From NCBI GenBank assembly GCA_029747585.1, contig JAPEVF010000200.1, positions 1 to 64,000 of the forward strand: DNA of 64,000 nt. Reading direction: 5' to 3'. Origin of the DNA: Pleurotus djamor. Lineage: Eukaryota; Basidiomycota; Agaricomycetes; Agaricales; Pleurotaceae. The position numbers were made by a program, and so were the translations under genes. How positions within the stretch are numbered: position 1 is the first letter of the stretch; each line of letters begins with the position of its first letter. Shown here one piece after another: positions 12,050 to 22,259 of this stretch. The notes under the pieces were generated by a model. That model searched no databases. It was not told where the DNA came from and saw only the letters and a list, made by a program, of their open reading frames with translations.

Positions 12050-12808
12050 ATGGGCGGAGCTGGTGGGTCACCCTTGCTCTTAATTTACCGTGCTGCTGCT
12101 AAGTTTCCTATCGCTTCGTTGTCCAATTTTGCTCGGGTTTCGCTTGTCTTTGCTGCGATGTGCCTTCCGATAAGGCTGGCTGTTTTTGTTCGCTGTTCTT
12201 ATGGCTGCGGGGCTGCTGTTCACCATGGTTTTCTTCGTGCGTACCGCTCAGCTTGAACCCTGCGATTAACTGAACTGGCATGCCTTCCTGCGCAGATTAT
12301 AATGTTCTCGGATTTGGAGTGCGACTACATCAACCCGATAGACCTTTGCAACAAGCTCAACCAAGTATGGCCTCGAGCCTCAAAGACTTTCGAATACTAA
12401 CACTTTCTTCCTCTAGTTCGTTCTCCCGGAAAACATCGCTCATGCCTTCCTCACGACTTTGTTCCTCATTTCTGGCCAATGGACAGCCTTCATCCTTAAT
12501 TTGCCGCTCGTCTTATTCAACATCAACAAGTACGCATGACTCGGCTAGGTTTATGCCGTCAACACGCTCACGTTGAACCTTCTTGCAGGATACGAAACAA
12601 GAACCACATGTACGACGCGACGGAGATTTTCCGAACCATTCCTGGGCACAAACGCGAAAGCTTCATAAAACTTGGGTTCTATCTCCTGTCCTTCTTCTAC
12701 TACCTCTACCGGTGCGTCCTGGCCACCTTCGTCTCTATCTGTCTGTTACTGACTCCATGACCTCGCTATTACAGTATGATTGTCGCCCTTATCGCGGAGA
12801 GTGAGTAG
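12050..12808 (+). CDS. erv14: Erv14/cornichon family ER export cargo receptor
   Basis: Cornichon proteins load transmembrane cargo into COPII vesicles at the ER. Six short exons join without frame errors. MGGAG joins [20 protein letters not shown] (helix 1), then [21 protein letters not shown], then [20 protein letters not shown] (helix 2) and [17 protein letters not shown], then the conserved [20 protein letters not shown]. The last helix is [22 protein letters not shown], and the protein ends SE. The family's usual length is about 135-140 residues, as here. The [10 protein letters not shown] block and the DATEIFRT block are diagnostic. The start codon follows a run of A's and is the only plausible one, because exon 1 encodes just MGGAG. 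Confidence 0.95.
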
Positions 12809-13475
12809 AGGAACGTCCATGTTACTTTTTGCAACGAGGTAGCGTCGTGGTGTCCGAGTCGGATTGACTTTAGTCTGTAGATACTCACGGAATCTAAATC
12901 ATGTCTTCACGCTCGATTTCAATTTCTAATGGACAGTCTTGTGCAGAATTCGCGAGCCCACAACTCCAACCATTGAGAGTACATACATACAACAAATGTG
13001 ATGGATGTACGAACTACCGACCCGACTCTATTCCTCTCGAAGAAATGAACAGTGTGATGGGTACTAAGACGTCCGATCGCTCAGGGCACGGCCTGACACT
13101 CGAACAACCGCGTAAATCGCCATAAAGATGGCGAGGCAGTCATGAGCAACATGGGGAAGAGATGGCCGTGTCGCCGCACAAAGAAAAATTTCCGCAGGAA
13201 AATCAGTCAGCTTTATATAGTGGCAGAACGGGCGTGTGACCCTTTTTGGAAGGCCGACAGGGGTCACAGTCTCGCAGTCGCAGTTGAGCGAGTCGGAAGC
13301 TCGAGACGAAGTAACACCCGCATGGACCACGACTAGCCTCGCTGGCTCTACGCAAGAAGTGCCTTTATCAGGTGCACCATGTGGGCTACGCTCCGTTAGG
13401 CTCATATCAGTGACTGCAAAGGCTATAAAGAACCACATTATCCCCGACCTTTGCGACCACATCGGCCCCGTAACC
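12809..13475. other. intergenic region upstream of the sugar kinase
   Basis: No gene is supported. An open frame runs from 13236 into the kinase, but its residues look non-coding and a TATA element at 13424 lies inside it. The rest is unremarkable. Confidence 0.5.
13424..13429 (+). promoter_or_regulatory. candidate TATA box
   Basis: TATAAA occurs 47-52 bases upstream of the ATG at 13476. It supports that start rather than the in-frame ATG at 13236, which would place the TATA element inside the coding region. Confidence 0.45.
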
Positions 13476-14549
13476 ATGGCCCTGTATCTCTGCGTCGACT
13501 GTGGAGGGTCGAAGACTGCTGCAGCCATCGCGAACGCCTCCGGAGAGATTATCGGACGAGCTTATGGTGGACCATCCAACTTTGCATATCTTGGCGTCGA
13601 CGCTTTCATCGTGGCCGTCTCTGAGGCAGTTGGAGATGCTTTAAAGACATGCACATCGCCCCCATCCGAAGAGCGTGTCCCTCTTCCACCTACGATCGTG
13701 ACTTTTGCGGCAGCATGGTTTGGGGTATCTGGTGTCGATTCGCCCGCCGCTGTTGCAACCATCACCCCGGCATTATCGAAGCTCTTGGGCATCCCAGCGG
13801 GACCAAGGCTGGTGGTGGCAAACGATACCCACTTGCTAGCAGCTCCCATACGATTTCACCCTGATGCATCTTGTGCGGTGGCGGTTATTGGAGGTACGGG
13901 CTCGATCAGTGTTAGTTTCAGAGAGAATGGAGGCGCGCTGGAAGAGCTCGGTCGCATTGGTGGTTGGGGTTGGATTCTTGGGGATGAAGGAGGGGGATTC
14001 CATGTCGGTCGCGAGACTGTTCGCCAACTCCTTCTCGAACACGACAAAGCATCGGTCACCGGAAATCCGCCACCAAATGGGCCACTGCGCTCCCGAATCT
14101 TGTCGCACTTTGGGATCTCAGACCTCATGGAAATTCTGACGGTGATCCACCTTCCAGATCCCTCGCCTTCCGCGAACATTGGAGCCGACGCGCTCCCCCA
14201 GCACAAAGCCGCTAGGGAGAAACGACTCTCAACCCTCTCGCCCATAGTATTTGCCGCAGCTTTTGAAGACAAGGATCCGTTAGCGATAGATGTCCTTCGT
14301 ATCTGCGCAGGTACACTCGCATCGGAAGTGGCGGTTCTTCTTTACGATGAGAAAAATCCCCAACCAAAAGCTGTGAAGGCCTCGGAGAGCATTATATCGT
14401 TTGGCGGTTCGCTCGTTGGCATTCCGGCTTACAGAGACATGGTCCTCTCTGCCCTCGCTGAAAGAGGACATGTGTTCATTGCAGTTGAGTACGTAGACGA
14501 TGCATCTGCGACGGGTGCTACTGGTCTGGCTGCAGCTAGTCGTAGTTAA
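13476..14549 (+). CDS. N-acetylglucosamine kinase (BadF/BadG family ATPase)
   Basis: This enzyme phosphorylates N-acetylglucosamine at C6, salvaging amino sugar from chitin turnover. It is an unusual intronless gene of 357 codons. The sugar-kinase/Hsp70 fold motifs are present: PHOSPHATE 1 LCVDCGGSKTAAAI, the acidic active-site segment VVANDTHLLAA, PHOSPHATE 2 VAVIGGTGSISV, then GGWGWILGDEGGGF, a hallmark of GlcNAc kinases. The C-terminal adenosine motif is IISFGGSLVGIPAYRD. Length matches eukaryotic NAGK (about 345 residues). The start MALYLCVDCGG places the phosphate loop at the N-terminus as in the family. Confidence 0.9.
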   Translation: MALYLCVDCGGSKTAAAIANASGEIIGRAYGGPSNFAYLGVDAFIVAVSEAVGDALKTCTSPPSEERVPLPPTIVTFAAAWFGVSGVDSPAAVATITPALSKLLGIPAGPRLVVANDTHLLAAPIRFHPDASCAVAVIGGTGSISVSFRENGGALEELGRIGGWGWILGDEGGGFHVGRETVRQLLLEHDKASVTGNPPPNGPLRSRILSHFGISDLMEILTVIHLPDPSPSANIGADALPQHKAAREKRLSTLSPIVFAAAFEDKDPLAIDVLRICAGTLASEVAVLLYDEKNPQPKAVKASESIISFGGSLVGIPAYRDMVLSALAERGHVFIAVEYVDDASATGATGLAAASRS

Positions 14550-14671
14550 CTTGTCACGATCGACTTGTGTAATCTAATAATAGCACCTCCCCTGTCCTGC
14601 AGCTACTTCCCGGTACCCTTCCTTTGACCCGGACTCAACTGACCCCGCTTAGTCCCTCATCCCTTCTCGCT

Positions 14672-16364
14672 ATGATGGCTGGGATACCGAATCGCTTTCT
14701 ACGGGTTCTACAGCTCTTCTTTATCGCGTATATTGGCGTGGCGGTTGTGTTTACAACTTACCACATGATGACTTCTGGTTCGCCGTTCTCTCTCCCAACC
14801 TCGCTAGGCAACCACCCTTGGTACTCGCTTGCATTCTCGAACTCGCTCTCCTTCATGCGATCTGGCGAGATTGCTGACGGAGACCCGCCTTCACTGGATG
14901 TTCCTGAAACGGACCTCAACGTCACCCGCAACAACGACATCTTTCTTTGGGACAGTGGCTTAAACGACCACGGGCGGATTCCAATGGACGAGCGACTCTT
15001 TCTATCAAAAGCTTTTGGAAACGCTATGGGGCCTACCAAAGTCATTCCCTTCTTCTACAAGGCTAGCGTGGACGTCGATCCTGAAGATATAACCATCACC
15101 ACGCTTATAACAAGCAACCGCTTTGCTGTCTTCTCTAGGCTCGTTGAACACTATCAAGGTTTGTTCTGGCTCTCGAATCGTACCTTGCTCCTACCGACAT
15201 CTTAGTCAAGGACCTATCTCCGTGACTATCCACATCAAGAACGAAACACAACACATGCAAGAACTCCTGGACTCTTTGCACAACCTGTATACTTCGTCTC
15301 CGAGCATGAGTGCTCACGTCGACGTCCATCTCGTTATCGACAACTTCGAACGACAATTCAACATGTGGCGGAACGTCGCTCGGCTTTTCGCGAGGACTGA
15401 CTATGTGATGATGCTTGATGTGGATTTCGCTCTGTGTACCGACTTCCGGTCGGCCATTAAGAATAGTCCGTCGATATTCTCAAAGCTGAAGGAAGGAAAC
15501 TCTGCTTTTGTTATACCTGCTTTTGAGTATGTGAATGCGTCTGAGGGCGTCGATTCAGCTACGTTCCCTCGGGATAAATCCGTATGTTCTCCCTCTTTTC
15601 CTTTGCTGACCTAGTCTCATTCCCTTTTGCAACCAGTCTCTGCTATCTCTCGTCAACGAACAGCGGATAGGGATGTTTCATGCTTCGTGGGATGTTGGCC
15701 ACAACAGCACTGACTACCCGAGATACTATTCTTCCCAACCTGGAGAAGTTTACAAAGTTACACAATACCAATCATCCTATGAACCTTACGTTGTGTTCAA
15801 GAAGAATGGCCCTCCCTGGTAAGTCGGTTGTTCGCAGCAAAATCCTTCGCCGTGGCTTAACTTCCATCAATTGATTTAGGTGCGACGAACGTTTTGTTGG
15901 CTACGGTGGAAACAAGGCAGCATGTCTCTTCGAGATGTATATATCGGGCATATCGTTCTATGTCCTCGCAGACCACTTCATCATCCACCAGAACCATGAT
16001 TACGAAGAAACCGCCAGAAAAAATGAAGTTGGTTCCAAATTATCATATCTGTCGTGGCTCTCGCTGATTAATATTTACAGCGTCGGTATAATCGCAAAGT
16101 TTATACCGATTTTAAGGAGGAAGCATGTCTTCGGTGAGTTTTGGTCGGTTGATTTTGCGAATGACTCGGTTGTTTAAATTCTTATCTGACGCTAGCTACA
16201 TACGGATGTTCCACTCGAAGGGTCTGCTGAACGAGACGATAGGGTACAACGTCCAAGGCGAATGCCCGAATATCAAGAATGTTGCACGGCTCGTTGGACA
16301 GGCAAGTTGCAAAACCCGAGCGTCTTTGTCAAATTGTCTGACGTATTACTAGCTCATTGACTGA
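14672..16364 (+). CDS. LARGE-type GT49 glycosyltransferase, type II membrane protein
   Basis: The start MMAGIPNRFLRV (14672; an earlier in-frame ATG lies at 14624) leads straight into a signal anchor, LQLFFIAYIGVAVVFTTYHM, so a Golgi lumenal enzyme is likely. The catalytic part has ITSNRFAVFSRLVEHYQGPI and IKNETQHMQELLDSLHNLY. Then comes YVMMLDVDFALCTDF with a DVD metal motif, SWDVGHNSTDY and ERFVGYGGNKAACLFEMY, and near the end HFIIHQNHDYEE and YNRKVYTDFKEEACLR. These are the GT49 blocks of LARGE and B4GAT1; donor and acceptor in fungi are unknown. The final intron (16302-16352) appears to use a GC donor and leads to LID and TGA at 16362. Confidence 0.85.
16302..16352 (+). other. probable GC-AG intron
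   Basis: The exon ends GGACAG, followed by GCAAGT, the consensus of GC-type donors. A CTGAC branch-like site lies near 16336 and a ctag acceptor at 16349-16352. The length of 51 bases equals the other introns of this gene. Without splicing the frame reads 17 residues further to TAG at 16350. Confidence 0.5.
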
Positions 16365-16574
16365 TAAGTATCGAGGAGCTGCGGTGAAGAACNTGGATCT
16401 AGATGTAATATCTGCTAGCANTNNCGAGNNTCNAGACATGATATTAACGGACGTCTCTGGTTTGGAGTCCAAGGAAATGTTTACAATATGCGTAGGTAGA
16501 AATGCAGAGCTACATAAATGTTCTGAAGAAACCTTCGTCGNTGTCGTGAGTGCATAGAAGACTGAAGCGTAAGT

Positions 16575-18971
16575 TTACACGTGNGGAACGCCGCGAACAA
16601 CGTCCGGATANTGGGATGCGATCATCTAGATGGNATGAGNNTCAATGGCGAGNTCANTATGCNTCGACGGGGATACTCACGCCGAATAATTCTGGAGCGC
16701 GAGCTGCGAGNACTTGAGGATCCTCACCGAGCCCGACGAAGATCGTGGACACGCCAGCCTCGATGGCCGATGATATTGTGAGAGCTGCGAAGGATGTTAG
16801 ATAACTTTGCAGAATGAGTGAACAAGCTCGTACAGCATTGAAGGCCGATCAGGAAGGAGAACAGTACGACTGGTGCGGTATACTGTCCATCCGCATTGTA
16901 TGATGGAGCGGTGACTGGATGGATGCTTCGTCAAGACACGCACTCAGCAGTCGAAGCTGGGGACCCTTACAACGCAGATAGAGATACCCAAACAAGGAGG
17001 ACAACAGACCAACCAAGTAGCCTCCCCAAGTCAGAGCTATGTGAGGAAAACAATAAGGAAAGAATCTCATGAGAATGATAACAACACGTACTCATGCTAA
17101 CCAGGGAGTCATTGATCAGTGCATCGATACCTCGGTCCTTGAATAAACGCCAGGTATCCTTAGCAGCGGGGATGTACGCCTTGCCATAGAGTGCTAAGAT
17201 ACAGTCTATAAATAGACAGNAANTGGGNGCTGCTAATGTCAGACGTACCAATCTCGATNTATGCATATCTAACAGAACATCATGTCATCAAGTGATGAAT
17301 GAACCACGAACATCATGAAAACCCACCTGTTGAAGTATTCAACCATCGACTCGATGCAGCCAACGAAGCAGGCTGCACAGCAAGCCAAGATCGCTTGTAC
17401 AGCTAGATACCATGTANGATGAGNGAAGCAAGAGAAGGAAGAGCTGATGGACATACGATGACCGTCTGAGTTTGCATTGTGGCGGATAGCTTCAAGGATG
17501 AGTCGCAGTAGCTCCAAAAGTGTGACAATCAATGAACCGAAGGCGATGGAACCTAAGGACAAGGTCGACGCGCGTCCGAAAGCGGTCAAAGTGGGGTGTT
17601 CCGGCTATGCGAGAGCATAAGTAAGAGGCCACGAAGGCCACAAAGGATATCAAGGCGCATACCATCAATCCGAGCTGTTTCGGTCCAAAGTAATACCAGG
17701 ACCCATACGGACCGCCAGCGAGCGTTGCAAGGGCAACATTTCCGATCACTTGCGAATTCCAGAGGAAGGAAAATGTTTCAAAGACGATGAGGCCGGTCAC
17801 GGTTCCCGATGAACACGAAGTTCCGTTGTTACAAGCTAGATCAACACGGTTAGTGGGCGTTGATCTGATGCGAAGATGCTGAGAAACACCCACAAGGGTT
17901 TCCAGGCGTCCATTTAGCGTAACTAAGACGTGTTCAGTAGGCTTCCATGCATAGGGAAGAATGGACCTCACGTTGCGATCACGGTGAAAGTATACCATCT
18001 AGAAATCTATGAGTGACCAAAGCATGGTGAGACCCATTAATTGGACGCACACAGCGACAGCGGCCTGAAGTATCAGAGCCGTAAATGCCACCACATACAC
18101 ACTCATGTGGTGTTTCGACACGTCCATAACGACCTGGAGTAGCAAGGATGCCAGCGGGATACGAGCACGCATTCCCCAATAGGCCAGCACCGAGAAAATC
18201 GCAATAATGGTGAAAATAATGGCTCCAGCTGGGACAGAGTCGTCAGTTGACTACTATAGTGGATGTAATAGAAGGAAATCGCACAAGTATATCCAGTGAT
18301 CCAATAGTATATGCAGATCCCACTATATTATCGAGTGAGATAGGAAGTCGACTTGAATGTTAAAGTGCTCACATGTTCAGTAGGATGGATAAAACAAGGG
18401 TAATGTGCTGAAATCACGTTAGTTCGATGACAGTCTTGACGTAAAATTATTTAAAAATTTCGCGCAAGAAACTCACCATAAGCATGCGGGTGAAGACACG
18501 AGCTGCCATGAGATAGGCAGACGACAAGAGGACGGCAGCAGCGGTAACAAGAAGCAGGAGGTAGACCGTGCTGCTATTGAGAGTGACTGCCGTTCCCGTT
18601 CTGCCTTTCCCGAGACCACCACCCAATCCACCCTGCGATATCCACGTATTCAACGCTATCCCGGAGACGGCAGCAAATCCGAGAAACTGAGCGAAACGAA
18701 CGAGGCAATAAGCATGTCAAGTCACGATTTTACGTGCTCTAGGTCTCACTTGGAGGATGAACAGGATCAAGAATATTGGGTCATTTATTGTCTTCTTCGG
18801 TTTGAAGCGATCCCCTTCATACGGATCTTTCGTGTCGCCGTACACGGGGCCTGGAGGTGGTTGTTGACCATAGGTCGGAGCGTATTGTTGCGAATATCCT
18901 GGATGTGGGGGACCAACTGGCGTGTAGCCTTGCTGAGACTGGCCCCATGGGCCCGAATTCCAATCAGCCAT
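16575..18971 (-). CDS. pns1: Pns1/CTL choline-transporter-like protein
   Basis: The start MADWNSGPWGQSQQGYTPVG is at 18971. A cytosolic Pro/Gly/Gln/Tyr-rich N-terminus (PGYSQQYAPTYGQQPPPG) is followed by FKPKKTINDPIFLILFILQ, the conserved entry to helix 1 in Pns1 proteins. About ten membrane helices follow, including NTWISQGGLGGG, LLLLVTAAAVLLSSAYLMA, MLWSLIDF, the GGPYGSWYYFGP loop and YAYIEIALYGKAYIPAAKD. The protein ends FVGLGEDPQVLAARAPELFG joined to MIASXYPDVVRGVPHV and stop at 16575. Several Ns lie inside exons, but those I checked keep the frame. It sits in the plasma membrane in yeast; the transported substrate is unsettled. It is convergent with the GT49 gene across about 210 bases. 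Confidence 0.88.
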
Positions 18972-19672
18972 AGAATCGATGGAAGTGTCGTGAGATGGTG
19001 GTTAGAGAGAAAGAGGCGTCTATATGGGACTTGGCGTGCAGAATGTCAGCTTCTGGAACGTTCAACGCCCAGAAATCAGCGAGGACCACAGGAGGCACCT
19101 GGCTTCCTCGCTTCCCTATTTATATCCCTGATCGTACGATTGTCTGACATCATGCAGTGGGCTCGGCGTCTTGGCACTCCTCNGAACCTTCCACCTTCCC
19201 NANCATCTATTGAANAACGCGCATANCAAGGATACAGNATCAAATCAAGCAGATGNAGATNGATGCAAACATGTTGTGTGATGCGCCAAGNATCTCGGCA
19301 AGTAACNACATCTATGGCTGTTCATNNTAAGTATTCGGTGAANGTTTCANTCCGTCCCAAAAGCACACACAAACCCCCGGTTCTGATTCCGTCAACACCA
19401 GGAGCCAGACATATTGATCGCAACTTCAAGCTATGTAGGCAGATTGTGCCAACTACTTCGCTCAGGGTGGAGTTCCTTCATCNCCNTCTGTGTGTTCGGT
19501 TCACCATCGTACCAGCTTTCAACGAGGATTCGAAGGACGGGAACNCCCTGGTCTTGGGTAGGAAACGAGTAGCCTTATATCCTCGAATCCGATGACCAGG
19601 GACAAACTGGCCACGGCATGGAGTTTGATAGATAGGTTCGTCTGATTACATCTTCAATAAATAAGATCGACA
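18972..19672. other. intergenic region with scattered ambiguous bases
   Basis: It lies upstream of pns1 and downstream of the I9 inhibitor. An open frame covers it, but its composition and 15 or so Ns give no credible protein. I see no RNA gene or repeat. Confidence 0.4.
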
Positions 19673-20111
19673 TTACGCCTGTGTAGTGACAAAGCCATCG
19701 AGCTCTGCGTACAGATGAGTGAATGGATTAGGAGGGTGGCCAGTAAACGTACCAATTGAGTCCACGCTTTGAAGGCTTTGAAGCGATGCAAGGTGCGGCT
19801 CAGGTATCTCAGCGGCAAAGCCCTAGACGGCATCGGTGAAGGTCGCAGGTACATTTCCGGAGACATTACCTTGATAATATCATATGTGTGGGTGATTCTG
19901 CCTCCTGCTCACCGAGTCGATGAAATGAGATTGATATGATACCAGCGAGACTGCGCACCAGAGCGTTTGATCTCTTCGGCGTATTGCTTTATTTCCTCGA
20001 TGGAAACATGGGGCTTGAATAGTACGATGTAGCCTGAACATTCATAGTATTAGAATGTCGANCAGTAATGAGGCAGCGAAGATTGCCCTTACGACCAATA
20101 GTAGTGCTCAT
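19673..20111 (-). CDS. peptidase inhibitor I9 family (POIA1/Pbi2-like), copy 1
   Basis: This is a small cytosolic inhibitor resembling the propeptide of subtilisin-like proteases, as in Pleurotus POIA1 and yeast Pbi2. Five tiny exons join as MSTTIGR, YIVLFKPHVSIEEIKQYAEE, IKRSGGRITHTYDIIK, then GFAAEIPEPHLASLQSLQS, and finally VDSIELDGFVTTQA with TAA at 19673. The fold signature is clear: strand YIVLFK, helix SIEEIKQYAEEI, strand THTYDIIKGFAAEI, helix HLASLQS, and a C-terminal tail that enters the protease active site. There is no secretion signal and no attached protease domain, so it is a stand-alone inhibitor, probably of an endogenous serine protease. A second copy lies at 41008. Confidence 0.85.
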
Positions 20112-20307
20112 GGTGGTGGTAAGTTGGGGGATACGGCGGGCCTTGGCGGTCCGCTCAGCGCTCTTTCCATATTAGTGATCACCGATCAGCGACTGAGTCA
20201 TCCGCTATGTTCAACCACATAACGATGCCGTTATGTTGAAATATTCCTTTTGAATGCTCTTTTGCCTACGGCCATTGTGCATACCATTCANGCGAACACC
20301 ATTCATA

Positions 20308-22071
20308 ATGCGAACCACTCGCTCAGCTTCGCGTGCTGCTCAACCATCTGCCGACCCCCTGCCTCCCAAAGTCTCTGAATCGAAGGNGNCAACCTCCAAG
20401 CGCAAGGCACCTNCTNCTACGCCTGGNTCTTCAAAGAAGCCTCGTAAAGCGAAAGNTGCTGAAGATGATAAGCAAGCGGAAGTAGCTGAAGAGCCAGTAT
20501 CAACATTCGAGATTCCACCTCGACCTGAAAAGACTACAGATGAAATTGTCCCAGCTGTGCTCAGTTTCTCTTTTGAAGACGCAAAAAAGCACCTCATCAG
20601 CGCTGATTCGCGATTTGAGAAGATGTTCGACCAATTGACCTGCAAGCCTTATGAAAACCTGGAGCGCGTTCATCCATTCCAGTAAGGTTGCCATGAAATC
20701 GTCGCTTTGCATCATGTTCAACTCGAGTTTTAGAGCGCTGGCCCAGTCTATCTTGTGAGGACGAGATCAAAGGCTTCCCTTCCTTCCATATTCTCAACGA
20801 ACTAATGATAGAGGCCAACAAATATCGTGGATGGCCGCAAGGTCAATTCATCATAGATTTGTCCGGCTCTACAACCCTTCTCTGCCTGAGAAGGTTGCTG
20901 ACGTGTTCGTTCTTTCTCCCTCTCGCTTGCTTAACTTATTCGAGTGTTTTGTGCTTAGAACCGAGAGCACGACTGATCTATTCCCTGCACCCGAACAGGT
21001 CGCCAAAACCAGCGTCTCTGTGCTCAAGACAGCTGGTCTTAGCACTAGAAAGGCTGAATACGGTTAGCAAATGTTCTTTTGTCTCTTTAGGATAGTGTTG
21101 TTGAACGAGCGGGGACTATGATAGTCCAAGACTTGGCGGCTCGTTTCGCAGATGGTCGGCTCTCCACGGTCAAGCTGCTCCAAGCCAATGATGAAGAGTT
21201 AGCGGAAATGTTGACCGAAGTCAGAGGGATTGGTCGGGTATGCCTTTCAATTCCATGACCTTCATAAGCCTAGCTCATCGTTTGCTTTGTGACAGTGGAC
21301 TGGTAACGTCTTCTCTAGATGGACGAACTGCTCGCGCTTAGGGNTTTTTTTAGTTGATATGTTCGCCATCTTCTCTCTGCGTCGTCCAGACATCATGCCT
21401 GTCGGTATGTCAGATCCATCTAGTCTCTGTTCCCCCAGTGACGGTCATCCCAGGCGACCTTGGTGTCCAACGCGGCGTCGCTCGCTGGTTCCTCGACTTG
21501 CACTCTCCATCTTATAGCTTCAGTATCTCCCCAGATAAACTTGCTGGATCGCAAGTGAAAGAAGCCGATACGACTGCGGATGATAGTGACGACGATGATG
21601 CCCTTCCCGTCCCTGGTAGCAAGAAGAAAGCATCTGTGCCCGCCGCAGATGCCTCCTCTGTCCCTCCTGGTGCTGTACCCGCCACTCCAATGCCTGATGG
21701 AAGTATGAAAAGCGTTGCTTCGCTTCCTCCTCCCTTGACGCCTGCTACTACCAAACGGTTGACAGCGTTGGATGGACCGGCGCCAACGCTGCCCAAGACG
21801 TTGACAGTCGCTGAGCTTAAAGGTCGCTTGGATGGAAAGAAGAAGATCAAGTAAGCTAAACCTTCTGTGATGTTACAAGCCGTGCTGATGTGCATATGTT
21901 GCTTAGAGGAGCGCTTTTGACCCCCCAAGAAATGGAAGAGCTAACGGATTCATGGAAACCATATAGGAGCCTTGGTACGTGTCTCTACAAACCTGTCAGA
22001 AATCCTCTAACACCAACATTCTTGCAGGTGTATATTACATGTGGTCGCTTGCAGATGGATCGGCGAAGTGA
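20308..22071 (+). CDS. DNA-3-methyladenine glycosylase, AlkA/Mag1 type
   Basis: This base-excision repair enzyme removes alkylated purines. The start MRTTRSASRAAQPS heads a basic, low-complexity leader with several Ns (possible nuclear signal KKPRKAK). The HhH-GPD fold follows: ALAQSILGQQISWMAARSIH, then DLAARFADGRLSTVKLLQ and the helix-hairpin-helix EVRGIGRWTVDMFAIFSL. MPVGDLGVQRG follows, whose Asp is the catalytic residue. An unusual insert of about 110 residues, acidic then Pro/Ala/Thr-rich (DDSDDDDALPVPGSKKK), separates this from the final helix TPQEMEELTDSWKPYRSLG and VYYMWSLADGSAK. About seven exons join in frame. The kinase gene starts only about 190 bases downstream. Confidence 0.87.
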
Positions 22072-22259
22072 CCTTCTTACCCCTATGCTGTCAGTGGCAA
22101 CAAATGTAAATAAACGAAACTTCCTGCCACAATACGGTCGCGCGCGATCGTGTCTTTCCTTGCTTCTACTACCTCCTTCTTTCTCTCTGGTACGCGTCTG
22201 CTTTGCTCAAGGCGGTAACCACATTTTTCTCTGGCCTGGAAACCGAAAAGGACGCGACC

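Noticed and set aside
13236..13475. In-frame 5' extension of the N-acetylglucosamine kinase (80 codons)
   Set aside because: The added residues are not protein-like, the phosphate loop would be pushed far from the N-terminus, and a TATAAA box lies inside the extension 50 bases before the ATG at 13476.
18714..19595. Plus-strand open frame of 293 codons
   Set aside because: It overlaps the pns1 N-terminus in antisense and runs through many Ns that happen to hide stops; no protein family is suggested.
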